Assembly: GCA_021770005.1 (NCBI GenBank)
Contig: JAETRV010000001.1
Location: forward strand, 124,001-188,000
DNA length: 64,000 nucleotides
Origin: Anaerotruncus sp.
Lineage (GTDB): Bacteria > Bacillota > Clostridia > Oscillospirales > Ruminococcaceae
Direction of reading: 5' to 3'
Part shown: positions 1 through 8,669 of the stretch, one piece after another
Position numbering within the stretch: position 1 is the stretch's first letter
Layout: each line of letters opens with the position of its first letter
Translations under genes and position numbers: made by a program
The notes under the pieces: model-generated
What the model was told of the DNA's origin: nothing
Database searches by the model: none
What the model saw: only the letters and a program-made list of their open reading frames with translations

Positions 1-68
1 TCGGCTCGATCACCGTAGGGGTGGTAATGGCAAAAACACTGGAAAAGGTTTGGAGGGAACGCGGATGA
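1..68 (+). CDS. spmA: Spore maturation protein A, C-terminal end only
   Basis: An open frame (third frame) runs in from the left edge and ends with TGA at 66-68. The visible 21 residues end in KTLEKVWRERG. The stop overlaps the spmB start in an ATGA arrangement, as is usual for spmAB operons, in which both proteins support spore core dehydration and heat resistance. Only the tail is present, so the identity rests mainly on its coupling to spmB rather than on the residues themselves. Confidence 0.6.
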   Translation, partial: GSITVGVVMAKTLEKVWRERG

Positions 69-583
69 TGCAGATCGGTTCCTATGTGGTGCCGCTGGTA
101 GTCGTGCTGATTGTCGGGCATGGGCTTTTCAAGGGCCTGCCCGTGTTCGACCTGTTCGTTGAGGGGGCCAGGGAGGGCTTGCACACAGCAGCGCGCATCC
201 TGCCCGCCCTGGTGGCATTGATGACCGCTGTGGGGATGTTTAAGGCAAGCGGAGCGCTGGACCTGCTCTCTTTTGCGCTCGAACCGGTGGGCAGGCTGAT
301 TGGCCTGCCGCGTGAACTGCTTCCGCTCGCGCTGCTTCGCCCGGTCTCGGGCAGCGGGGCAATGGCGATCTTCGACGGCCTGCTGCGCACCCACGGGCCC
401 GACAGCCTGATCGGACGGATCGCCAGTGTCATGGAAGGCTCGACCGAAACCACCTTTTACACGATTGCGGTCTACTATGGCGCGGCGGAGATCCGACAGA
501 CCCGGCACACGGTCCCCGCTGCCCTGAGCGCTGACTTAACCGGTTTTTTCCTGTCGGCATTGTTTGTCCGGCTGCTTTTCTGA
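65..583 (+). CDS. spmB: Spore maturation protein B
   Basis: This 172-residue membrane protein matches the SpmB family (nucleoside-recognition/gate domain), needed for dehydration of the spore core. Visible support is the hydrophobic N-terminus (VVPLVVVLIVGHGLFKGLP), the family-like stretches FDLFVEGAREGL and LRPVSGSGAMA, and STETTFYTIAVYYGA near residue 130. I start it at ATG 65 because GGAGGGA at 52-58 is well placed and this ATG overlaps the spmA stop; ATG 68 is also possible. It converges on znuB with an 8 nt gap and no obvious terminator between them. Confidence 0.9.
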   Translation: MMQIGSYVVPLVVVLIVGHGLFKGLPVFDLFVEGAREGLHTAARILPALVALMTAVGMFKASGALDLLSFALEPVGRLIGLPRELLPLALLRPVSGSGAMAIFDGLLRTHGPDSLIGRIASVMEGSTETTFYTIAVYYGAAEIRQTRHTVPAALSADLTGFFLSALFVRLLF

Positions 584-591
584 GGGCTGGC

Positions 592-1419
592 TCACCCCGG
601 CAATTTTCCGCGCAAGGCTCCCACCAATGCAAAGAGCAGGAATGCGGAGAGATTGGCGACCACGATGGACGCACCCGCCGGGGTGGAAAAAGCGAACGAC
701 GCGACCATCCCACAGAAAAAACAGACAACCGAAACCAGCGCGGAGGTGATGACCACCCCTTTGAAGCTGCGGCAGACCCGCATGGCGGTCAAAGCCGGGA
801 AGATAATCAGGCTGGAAATCAGCATCGCCCCCATAATCCGCATCCCGACGACGATCGTGACCGCAGTCAACAGGGCGATTAACAGGTTATAGCCGCGGGC
901 GTTGACCCCGGTAGCCTGCGCGAACGCCTCATCGAAGGTGATCGCAAAAATCTTGTTGTAGAAGAGGACAAACAGCACGAGTACGGCCGCCGAGAGCACA
1001 ACCGAAGCGGCGACATCTCCGGCGCCCATCGCGAGGATACTTCCGAACAGATAACCGTACACATCGGTGTTCATCCCAGAGGTCAGCGAAGTGACAATCA
1101 CGCCGATGGCAAGCGAGCTGGAAGCGATCAAAGCAATCGCTGCATCCCCCTTGATCCGGCTGTTCTCGCTGATCCGCAGCAAAAGAAAGGCTGCCAGCAC
1201 CACGACCGGTGCAGCGACGGCCAGCGGGGCGAGCTGCATTGCCATCGCGACCGAGAGTGCGCCAAACCCAACATGGGATAGCCCGTCCCCGATCATCGAA
1301 TACCGCTTGAGCACAAGACTCACCCCAAGCAGGGCGGCGCAGAGGGCAACCAGCGTACCGACCAGCAGCGCGCGGTTGAGGAACCCGTAGGAGAACATCT
1401 GTGAAACGAGTTCAAGCAT
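592..1419 (-). CDS. znuB: Zinc ABC transporter permease
   Basis: A 275-residue polytopic protein of the ABC-3 (ZnuB/TroC) permease family, which forms the membrane channel for Zn or Mn import. Most of its length is hydrophobic helices, with the family-like segments SMIGDGLSHVGFGA near residue 40 and GMRIMGAMLISSLIIFPA near 200. The start is set at ATG 1419 (MLELVSQMF), which overlaps the end of znuC by 8 nt; the longer open frame upstream runs inside znuC. It is the last gene of zur-znuA-znuC-znuB. The choice of zinc over manganese comes from the His-rich ZnuA and the Fur-type regulator. Confidence 0.9.
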   Translation of the reverse strand: MLELVSQMFSYGFLNRALLVGTLVALCAALLGVSLVLKRYSMIGDGLSHVGFGALSVAMAMQLAPLAVAAPVVVLAAFLLLRISENSRIKGDAAIALIASSSLAIGVIVTSLTSGMNTDVYGYLFGSILAMGAGDVAASVVLSAAVLVLFVLFYNKIFAITFDEAFAQATGVNARGYNLLIALLTAVTIVVGMRIMGAMLISSLIIFPALTAMRVCRSFKGVVITSALVSVVCFFCGMVASFAFSTPAGASIVVANLSAFLLFALVGALRGKLPG

Positions 1420-2119
1420 GGTGGTCACCTCCCAGAAAACGCCTGCCGACTTCACTATCGGGGTAGTCCTCCGCCCGGCCATAGAAGAGCACGCCGGTAC
1501 CCATATGCAGGATCTTCCCCGCGTTGTGCACCGCACAGACGATGTCATGGCTGACCATCACCACCGTGACCCCCTCCCGGTTGAGCTGGCGGATCAATGC
1601 ATACAGTTCAGCGGTGACGACCGGGTCAAGGCCGGTCACCGGCTCATCGAGCAGGAGCAGCTTTTCGGTGGCGCAGAGTGCACGCGCCAGCAGGACCCGC
1701 TGTTGCTGGCCCCCCGAAAGGTCGCGATAGGATTTTTTGCGCAGGCCGCCGATCGAAAGCCGCTCGATATTCCGCCCGGCGATCTGCCGTTCGGCGGGCG
1801 AATAGAACGGCCGCATCCCCCTCCGGTTAAGGCATCCCGAAAGCACCACCTCGTAGACCGAAGCGGGGAAATCCTTCTGTACCACCGTCTGCTGCGGCAG
1901 ATAGCCGATCATCCGTTGTTCCAGACCGTCCCCATAGGAGATGCTGCCCGCATCCGGGGATTTCAGACCCAGCAGACCCTTGAGCAGGGTACTTTTTCCG
2001 GAACCGTTCTCCCCCACGATGCAGACATAATCCCCCGCTTCGATCTCAAAGCTGGCATCCTCCACCGCCAGCCGGTTTTCGTACCGCAGGCTTACCCCTT
2101 TGCAGGAAATCAGTGCCAT
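1412..2119 (-). CDS. znuC: Zinc ABC transporter ATP-binding protein
   Basis: A 235-residue ABC ATPase that powers the metal importer. The Walker A motif GENGSGKST is near residue 37, the Q-loop YLPQQ near 74, the ABC signature LSGGQQQR near 134 and the Walker B stretch LLLLDEP near 154, followed by the switch His (MVSHD). Length and motif spacing are normal. It overlaps znuA upstream by 10 nt and znuB downstream by 8 nt, so the operon is translationally coupled. Confidence 0.93.
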   Translation of the reverse strand: MALISCKGVSLRYENRLAVEDASFEIEAGDYVCIVGENGSGKSTLLKGLLGLKSPDAGSISYGDGLEQRMIGYLPQQTVVQKDFPASVYEVVLSGCLNRRGMRPFYSPAERQIAGRNIERLSIGGLRKKSYRDLSGGQQQRVLLARALCATEKLLLLDEPVTGLDPVVTAELYALIRQLNREGVTVVMVSHDIVCAVHNAGKILHMGTGVLFYGRAEDYPDSEVGRRFLGGDHHA

Positions 2120-3042
2120 CCGTTCAACCCCTTTTTCAAGTTTTCCGCGTTCTGCCGCATGAGGGAAAGATAGGTCGCACCCGCTGCAAGCTCCTCCTGG
2201 GAAACGTTGTGGCAGGAGTGCAGCAGCAACATCTGCGCGCCGGTTTCTTCCGAGATCATCCGGGCGACCTTGGGATCGGTCAGCTCCTCATAAAAGATGG
2301 TTGGGATGCCCTCCTCACGGATCGTATCTATGATCTGTGCCACCGCGCCCGCGCTCGGCTCGGTCTCCCCCGAACAGGAGTCAAATGCCGCTTTCCAGTG
2401 CAGCCCGTACCGCTGTGCAAAATAGGTGAGCGCGAACCGCCCGCCAAACACCAGTTCCTGGTAGTCCGCCTGCTCGACCGTCTGCATCAGAAGCTGATCG
2501 AGCTGGTCAAGCTCCGCCTTGTAGCTGGCGGCGTTGGTCTGGTAGATTCCCGCGTTCGCCGGATCGACCCCGCAGAGCGCCGCCGCAAGGTTGTCTACCA
2601 TCTGCATTGCCTTGGTTGGGTCGGTCCAGATGTGCGGGTCTGCGCGGCCGTGGCTGTGGCCCTCGTGTTCTTCCTCCGGCCCGACTTCGAACAGCGGAAT
2701 ATTCTGCGAGATGTCCAGTACAGCCGGGCCCCCCTCCAACCCGTCAATCAGCTTTTCCGCCCACGGCTCCATCTCCGGGCCGGTATAGACAAAAAGGTCT
2801 GCGCTGTTGATCCGGATCACGTCCGCCGGGGTGGGCTCGAACGAGTGGCTTTCCACACCCGGCGGGAGCAGGAGGGTCACTTCGGCATGTTCTCCCGCGA
2901 TCTGCCGCGCAAAATCGTACTGCGGGAAGAGGGTCGCCACAATCTGTATCCGTCCATCCGATGGGTTCCCTGCTGTCTCCGGGTTTGCACAGCCGGACAC
3001 CAGCAGGATCACCGCCGCCAGCAGGACCATCAGCCTGCGCAT
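2110..3042 (-). CDS. znuA: Zinc ABC transporter substrate-binding lipoprotein
   Basis: A 310-residue periplasmic-type binding protein of the ZnuA/TroA (SBP_bac_9) family anchored as a lipoprotein: MRRLMVLLAAVILLVSGC gives a lipobox with the modified Cys at residue 18. Metal ligands are visible as His in SHSFEPTPAD, in DPHIWTDP, and a late LLHSCHN segment. A short acidic His-rich loop (EEEHEGHSHGRADPHIW) is typical of zinc rather than manganese binders. The start ATG 3042 overlaps the end of zur by 13 nt; a longer frame upstream lies inside zur and was discarded. Confidence 0.92.
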   Translation of the reverse strand: MRRLMVLLAAVILLVSGCANPETAGNPSDGRIQIVATLFPQYDFARQIAGEHAEVTLLLPPGVESHSFEPTPADVIRINSADLFVYTGPEMEPWAEKLIDGLEGGPAVLDISQNIPLFEVGPEEEHEGHSHGRADPHIWTDPTKAMQMVDNLAAALCGVDPANAGIYQTNAASYKAELDQLDQLLMQTVEQADYQELVFGGRFALTYFAQRYGLHWKAAFDSCSGETEPSAGAVAQIIDTIREEGIPTIFYEELTDPKVARMISEETGAQMLLLHSCHNVSQEELAAGATYLSLMRQNAENLKKGLNGWH

Positions 3043-3470
3043 ACCGATTCCTCCTTCCGTTTGGCTGCACAGGTTTCGCACAGCCCGTATAAAACCGTTT
3101 TGGTGTGGTCGATCGTGAACTGGTGATGGTTGGCGACATGTTGCGCCACCTCGTCGAGGTAACTGCACTCTACATGCAGCAGCGCCCCGCAGCCGATGCA
3201 CTTGAGATGGAAATGCTCGCGGCAGCGCTCCACATCGCCCGCATACTGGTAGCAGGCGCCGCCCCCTTCTCCCAGAAAATACCGCCGGACCAGCCCCTGT
3301 TCCACCAGCCGGTCGAGATAGCGGTAGACCGTCGATTTCCCAACCGGCTCCGCCTGCCCCCGCAGATGGTCAACCACCTCGTCTACCGAAAGGTGCCGTC
3401 CAGCATTTTCGGTTAGAAAACGCAGAATCCGTTCCCGCTGCCGGGTCTTGTAACCCCCGATTTCAGACAT
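3030..3470 (-). CDS. zur: Fur-family regulator, probably the zinc uptake repressor Zur
   Basis: A 146-residue Fur-family protein. The N-terminal winged helix (KTRQRERILRFL to KSTVYRYLDRLVEQGL) is followed by a dimerisation domain with His-rich metal sites (EHFHLKCIGCG) and two CxxC pairs (CIGC, CETC) that would hold the structural zinc. It is the first gene of the zinc uptake operon and therefore most likely senses zinc and represses its own operon. ATG 3470 was chosen because AGGAGG lies 7 nt upstream (complement of 3478-3483). Fur or PerR are alternative subfamilies, but the operon argues for Zur. Confidence 0.85.
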   Translation of the reverse strand: MSEIGGYKTRQRERILRFLTENAGRHLSVDEVVDHLRGQAEPVGKSTVYRYLDRLVEQGLVRRYFLGEGGGACYQYAGDVERCREHFHLKCIGCGALLHVECSYLDEVAQHVANHHQFTIDHTKTVLYGLCETCAAKRKEESVCAG

Positions 3471-3484
3471 CCTTTTGCCTCCTG

Positions 3485-3540
3485 TGAATTTGAAATTAAA
3501 AATCAAATTCAATTTTAGCGGGTGGGGACCGGTTTGTCAA
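3485..3540 (-). promoter_or_regulatory. Sigma-A promoter with palindromic Zur-type operator
   Basis: On the minus strand a perfect -35 TTGACA (3535-3540) and -10 TAAAAT (3512-3517) are separated by 17 bp. Directly downstream, overlapping the likely transcription start, is a perfect inverted repeat TGAATTTGA / TCAAATTCA (3485-3493 and 3503-3511) with a 9 bp A/T spacer. A 9-bp-arm palindrome between promoter and zur start is placed as an autoregulatory operator would be. That the binder is Zur is inference. Confidence 0.75.
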
Positions 3541-3731
3541 CCGAAAAAGCGCGAAAAAAGGCGGGCCTATCAAAAAAGGTGGTTCCCGTAAAAAGGACGG
3601 AATTTTTCGTGTAAGGGAAAAACAGTGTCCCCAAAGCCGCCCGGAAATGGTGTATATTAGCAGAATGATTCGCTTGGGGGCCTGTTGGGTTAGGTATACA
3701 GCAGATTCCCGGCATAAGAGGAGGAATGGAA

Positions 3732-6700
3732 ATGAAACGCGGATTTCGGCTCCTGCCGTTGGTACTGGCAACGGCATGCTGCATCTTCCTGGCAGGCTGC
3801 GGAGGCGCCAAAAGCCGGATTGAGGTCACGCCTGACCAGACCGAGGGCGACGATATCCTACCGGATACCTCGTTCACCGTTCGGGCGGAGGCGGACGTCA
3901 CCCCGGCACAGCTCCGCGAACTGTTGCGGTTTGAACCGGCGAAGTCCTACCGTGTAGAGACACTGGAAGAGGGCGGCTTCTCGGTCAAGCCAACCGGAGG
4001 ATTCGCCCCGGATAGCGAAGCAGCGGTGTTTTACGGTGACCAGACCTTCCGGTTCCATGTGGCCAACCGGCTGGCAGTGCGCACCTGCTTCCCGGTCGAT
4101 GGGAGCGAGCGGGTCCCAACCAATACCGGCATCGAGCTTGTATTCAATCAGCCTGGTCTGTCTCTACAGATGGTCGACCGGGCGGTGACGATCGATCCGC
4201 CGGTTTCCCTGCGGATCGGCGGAGGCTGGGACGGCGGGCGGTTCAGCTTCTACCCAGAGGAGGACCTCCAACCGGATACCCGGTACACGGTGACGATCCA
4301 GCCGCCGCTTATCTCTCAGACCGGTGCGGAACTGGCGGAACCGTTTCAGTTCTCGTTCACTGCGGTATCGCCCCAGTTGACCCTGGCCGAGCAGAAGTTC
4401 CGCATTTCGGGCACAGCGACCAGTATCAACGCGCTGACCGATGAGCCGCCGTTTCTGGAGGTCTACCTCGACGAGGATGCGGCAATGGGTCAGGAACAAC
4501 CAAAGGCTTCGGTCACCGTCTACCGGTTTCTCGGATGGGAGCCGTACTATGACCATCTGCTTGCGCTCCAGCAGGCCCAGAACAACTATTACAAACAGGC
4601 TCCATCCACCCTGCTGCTTGATACCGGAGGGCTGGAACAGGCGGCACAGTTTGACGCCGCGCTGGTGCAGGGAAACTCCAACTGGGCGTCAACCCGCCTG
4701 CTGCTCTTCCCCGAGCCGCTGCCAGAAGGTTGGTATCTTGCGGAGATCGGGCTTGAGGTGGATGGCTTCCCGCTCAAGCGGCAGATCCTTGTGCAGGTGA
4801 GCGACCTTTCGGTCTTCTTCATGCGGATGTCGGACGATCTGGTGCTCTGGCTCAACGACGCGGCGACCGGCGGACCGGTGGCCGATGCGTCGTTCGAGAT
4901 GGCGGGCGGCTTTGCAGCGTCCGGCAGGACCGATGCAGACGGTGTGCTGCAGATCCCGGAAGGGCAGTTGCAGCTGGAACGGGGCAGCACCTGGGATGGT
5001 GTGATGAGCGGGGAGGAGAACAGCATCTTCCGGATCACTGCCGGGGAGCGGACGTTCATCGATGCGAGCTTCTTCTATTCGGATCAGACGGTCAATCCCA
5101 CCGAGTATGACCCGCGGGACTATTACAGCTATCTCTACTGTGACCGCCCGATCTACCGGACAACCGATACCGTCCGGGTGTGGGGCGTTGTCCGCCCGCG
5201 CGACCCATCGGCGGTGGGGATGCCCGAAGAGGTGACGGTGCGCCTGCTGGACGGCGCAGCCGAGCAGACAGTCCAGCCGCAGAAAAACGGTACCTTTACC
5301 ACATCGCTTTCGTTTTCCGACCTGCGGTCGAACGACTGGGGCCGGATCGAACTGCGGCTCGGGGATACCGTCCTCTACAACACCACACTGCGGGTGGAGG
5401 ACTTCGTCAAGCCGGTTTACACCACCGAAGCCTACACCAGCCAGCCGATCTACCTTTCGGAGGAAACCCCTTCGGTGCAGGTGATCGTGGATGTGACCAC
5501 CTTTGATGGGACGCCCGCCTCCAATCTGGCGGTGAATATCTCGGGCAACAGCGAAGGTTTGGCAGATACCGACAGCGAAAATACCGTTGTCTTGACCGAT
5601 GCACAGGGCCGGGCGGTCTCCAACAAGCTGATCCTTGCAGACGAGAACAGTTGGAGACCGCAGAGCTACTATTATTCGGTGGACAACGCGGACGCGGAGT
5701 CCGAGAGCTTTTCCTATTGGCAGTGGGTGCAGGTCATCCACCGCGACCTGATGCTCCAACCGCGCAAGATTGCGGATGGGCAGGTGGAGGTTTCCGCCAA
5801 CCGGATCGACCTTTCGCGGGTCACCTCGGCAGAACAGGCCGGTGACGTGGAACTGCTCCGGGGCGCGCCGGTGAGCTGCGAGGCGGAAGCGGAGATCCAC
5901 CGGGTCTATTTTGAAGCGGAAAAGACCGGCTCCTACTACGACCACATCAGCCATACCCGCAAGGACACGTTTGCCCACCAGCAGCGGGACGAGATCACCG
6001 AGACCCGCACGCTGCGGATTGTGAACGGGATTGGGACGCTGGATGGGCTTCCCAGCAAGGGGGAGAACGACTACTATTATCTACTTATGCGCGCGGTGGA
6101 TTCCCATGGGAATCCGGTGGAGGAAACCTGTATGCTCACCACCGGGGTTTACCGGTATCGGGATGAGGACGGGGAACACCGCTACCTGTTTGAGCGTCTG
6201 CCCAGCCCGGACACCGAAATCAAGGACTACTATCAGGCATGGCAGAACGAGTTCCAGGATGGGGAGACGGTAACCTTCCAGCTTTCGGACAACGACCAGC
6301 CGGTCGAGTCGATGACCGGGCGGGTGCTCTATTCGCTGGCGCAGAAAGGGTTCGGACAGCCGGTTGTCACCGACCAGAACCAGTTCACCCTGCCATTCAG
6401 CGAATCGCTGCTCCCGAGCTATGCAATCGCCGGCGGTTATTTTGACGGGAAACATATCTACGCGCTGCAAACCAACCAGATGCGGTTCGACCCCGCGCGG
6501 CGGGAGCTGGAAATCACCCTGACCCCGGATCAGGAGCGCTATCAGCCGGGGGACCCGGTTGCGCTCGAAGCGCAGGTGGTCAACCAGCAGACCGGGAAAC
6601 CAGCCGGGAACGCGTCGGTCGCACTCGGCGTGGCGGACGAAGCGGTTTTTGCGATGCAGGAGCAGTATGTCAACCTTCTGGATGACTATTACAGCTGGAC

Positions 6701-8669
6701 TGATTACTACGCTTATGTGCAGGCCTACACCTCCTACGAGCAGAAAAATTATGGGGGAGGCCATGAGAAGGGCGGCGGAGGCGGCCAGAACCCTCGGAAG
6801 GCGTTTGAGGATACCGCCTGGTTTGGTACCGCTGAAACCGATAGCGAAGGGAAGGCGACTTTCCGGTTCACCCTGCCGGACAATGTGACCAGTTGGCGCA
6901 CCACAGCGCTCGCCCTGACCGACGACGGACAGGCGGGCAACACCAAATCAGCCGTTTCGGCGACGCTGCCCTACTTCCTCAACCCGATTGTCAATGGAGC
7001 GCTGCTCGAGGGCGACAGCCTTTCGGTCAGCCTGCGCAGCACCGGGACTGGGATTGAGGCGGAGGACCCGGTCCACTATACCGCCGAGGTATTCCGCGCG
7101 GATGGGTCGGAAGCCGGGCTGTCCCCAGTCGAAATGCAGGCGGCGGCAGGGGAATACGCCAATCTCCTGTTTGACGGGCAGCTGCCCACAGGGGCGTATC
7201 TTGTGCGGCTCTCCGGAAGCTGCGGGCCGTACAGCGACGCGGTAGAACTGCCGTTTACGGTGGAGCGCACCGGGGTCGAGACTGCACAGGTCCGGCAGTT
7301 TGATCTGCGGGGTAGGGTTCAGGTCGATTCCCTGCGCTACCCGGTTACCATCCGGTTCTATGATGGGGAAAACAGGATCCTCAATCAGGTCTGGAACAGG
7401 CTGCATAGCTGGAACGAAGGCGCGCGCGCCGACCAGCAGCTTGCGCGGTACTATCTGGCGCAGGAACAGAGGGCACAGGGTGCGGACTATTGCAAGGAGG
7501 ATTTTGAGGCGTTTGAACCGGACGGATTCTACAGGATGCTGTCGGTCCTTCCCCATATGGAGCCGGATGAATGGTTCACCCTGCGGGCCTACCTTATATT
7601 CCCGGACCTGTTCAACCAGAAGGAGTTTTCACGCAACCTCGATGACAGCGGGTGCAGCCCCGCTTCCTACTGTGCGATGCAGGCGCTGTCCGGCGGAGCC
7701 AATGCACAGATAGTGCAGGAGTTTCTCAAGTCGGAGCCGGACCTCAGCCTGACCGACCGGCTGTATCTGGGGTGTGTGCTGGCCGGTCTGGGGGAGACGC
7801 AGGCCGCACAGGAGGTTTATGACGCGCTGGTGTCCCCCATGTTGACCACCTTGGAGGGGGTATCGGGCGAACAGGCGCTCGCACTGCCCGCCCCAGAGGG
7901 GAGCAGCTTGCAGCAGTCCGACTGTACCGCCGCGGCTTCGATGCTCGCATCCGCCCTGCATCTGCCGGATGCGGAAGGATTGATGCGGTATCTGCTGGAA
8001 AAGGGGTCGCCATATGATCCCTATCTGCTCGAGCAGCTCTACTACCTCGAAAAATTCCAGTCCCCAGAGAAGCGGGAGGTCTCGTTCAGCTATCAGAAGG
8101 ACGGCAAGCGGGAAACGGTCAAACTGCGCAGCGGCGAACAGCGGTTTTTGAGCTTCACCAAGGAACAGCTCGCGCAGGCAGCGTTCCAGGTGGAGTCGGG
8201 CGCTGTGCAGGCGGATGTCTCCTATACCGGAGGGCCGGAGCTGCTCGACCAGTCCAAACGCAGAATCGGGTTGATTAAAACGGTGGAGCCGGTCAACGGG
8301 ACGTTCGGTCAGGGCGAGCTGGTCCGGATCACCCTCACCCCCGATTTCAGCGGGTTTGATCCGAATATTGGGGAGATCGACGTAGTGATCGACGACATGA
8401 TCCCCGCCGGGATGCGGTATGAAAAAGCTGAGAACGACCCGCTCGATAGAGATGAATCCGGCTGGCGCGGCTGGACGCTTGAACGGCGGGAGGAACAGCG
8501 GGTCCGATTCCGGGCCTATGGGAAATACTTCTTCAACCGGATTTCACCGATCGTTTATTACGCGCGGTGCGTCACCAATGGGACCTATACGGTGGAGAGC
8601 GCGTATGTCAGCAGTCTTTATAATGATACATGGGGGATGAGCGAGCGGTCCGAGGTGGAGATACCGTGA
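3732..8669 (+). CDS. Alpha-2-macroglobulin-like lipoprotein without evident thioester
   Basis: A 1645-residue surface protein. Residues 1-23 form a lipoprotein signal with lipobox FLAGC. An Ig/Big-like region (about 125-212) precedes macroglobulin MG-type domains; the MG signature DRPIYRTTDTVRVWG is near residue 470, and the A2M core (TAWFGTAETDSEGKATFRF, then LPDNVTSWRTTALAL) is near 1030. A Gly/His/Lys-rich loop lies just before it. The thiol-ester motif CxEQ expected at about 1215-1230 is absent; the equivalent region reads NQVWNRLHSWNEGARADQQL. The helical complement-like domain and a C-terminal receptor-type domain follow. No penicillin-binding protein partner is near; the next gene, a MEMO lipoprotein, overlaps its stop. 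ATG 3732 is preferred over ATG 3726 because AGGAGG is 7 nt upstream. Function is probably protease trapping or envelope defence, by inference. Confidence 0.85.
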   Translation: MKRGFRLLPLVLATACCIFLAGCGGAKSRIEVTPDQTEGDDILPDTSFTVRAEADVTPAQLRELLRFEPAKSYRVETLEEGGFSVKPTGGFAPDSEAAVFYGDQTFRFHVANRLAVRTCFPVDGSERVPTNTGIELVFNQPGLSLQMVDRAVTIDPPVSLRIGGGWDGGRFSFYPEEDLQPDTRYTVTIQPPLISQTGAELAEPFQFSFTAVSPQLTLAEQKFRISGTATSINALTDEPPFLEVYLDEDAAMGQEQPKASVTVYRFLGWEPYYDHLLALQQAQNNYYKQAPSTLLLDTGGLEQAAQFDAALVQGNSNWASTRLLLFPEPLPEGWYLAEIGLEVDGFPLKRQILVQVSDLSVFFMRMSDDLVLWLNDAATGGPVADASFEMAGGFAASGRTDADGVLQIPEGQLQLERGSTWDGVMSGEENSIFRITAGERTFIDASFFYSDQTVNPTEYDPRDYYSYLYCDRPIYRTTDTVRVWGVVRPRDPSAVGMPEEVTVRLLDGAAEQTVQPQKNGTFTTSLSFSDLRSNDWGRIELRLGDTVLYNTTLRVEDFVKPVYTTEAYTSQPIYLSEETPSVQVIVDVTTFDGTPASNLAVNISGNSEGLADTDSENTVVLTDAQGRAVSNKLILADENSWRPQSYYYSVDNADAESESFSYWQWVQVIHRDLMLQPRKIADGQVEVSANRIDLSRVTSAEQAGDVELLRGAPVSCEAEAEIHRVYFEAEKTGSYYDHISHTRKDTFAHQQRDEITETRTLRIVNGIGTLDGLPSKGENDYYYLLMRAVDSHGNPVEETCMLTTGVYRYRDEDGEHRYLFERLPSPDTEIKDYYQAWQNEFQDGETVTFQLSDNDQPVESMTGRVLYSLAQKGFGQPVVTDQNQFTLPFSESLLPSYAIAGGYFDGKHIYALQTNQMRFDPARRELEITLTPDQERYQPGDPVALEAQVVNQQTGKPAGNASVALGVADEAVFAMQEQYVNLLDDYYSWTDYYAYVQAYTSYEQKNYGGGHEKGGGGGQNPRKAFEDTAWFGTAETDSEGKATFRFTLPDNVTSWRTTALALTDDGQAGNTKSAVSATLPYFLNPIVNGALLEGDSLSVSLRSTGTGIEAEDPVHYTAEVFRADGSEAGLSPVEMQAAAGEYANLLFDGQLPTGAYLVRLSGSCGPYSDAVELPFTVERTGVETAQVRQFDLRGRVQVDSLRYPVTIRFYDGENRILNQVWNRLHSWNEGARADQQLARYYLAQEQRAQGADYCKEDFEAFEPDGFYRMLSVLPHMEPDEWFTLRAYLIFPDLFNQKEFSRNLDDSGCSPASYCAMQALSGGANAQIVQEFLKSEPDLSLTDRLYLGCVLAGLGETQAAQEVYDALVSPMLTTLEGVSGEQALALPAPEGSSLQQSDCTAAASMLASALHLPDAEGLMRYLLEKGSPYDPYLLEQLYYLEKFQSPEKREVSFSYQKDGKRETVKLRSGEQRFLSFTKEQLAQAAFQVESGAVQADVSYTGGPELLDQSKRRIGLIKTVEPVNGTFGQGELVRITLTPDFSGFDPNIGEIDVVIDDMIPAGMRYEKAENDPLDRDESGWRGWTLERREEQRVRFRAYGKYFFNRISPIVYYARCVTNGTYTVESAYVSSLYNDTWGMSERSEVEIP

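Noticed and set aside
4689..5978. A 429-codon minus-strand open frame
   Set aside because: Antisense to the A2M gene and without recognisable features.
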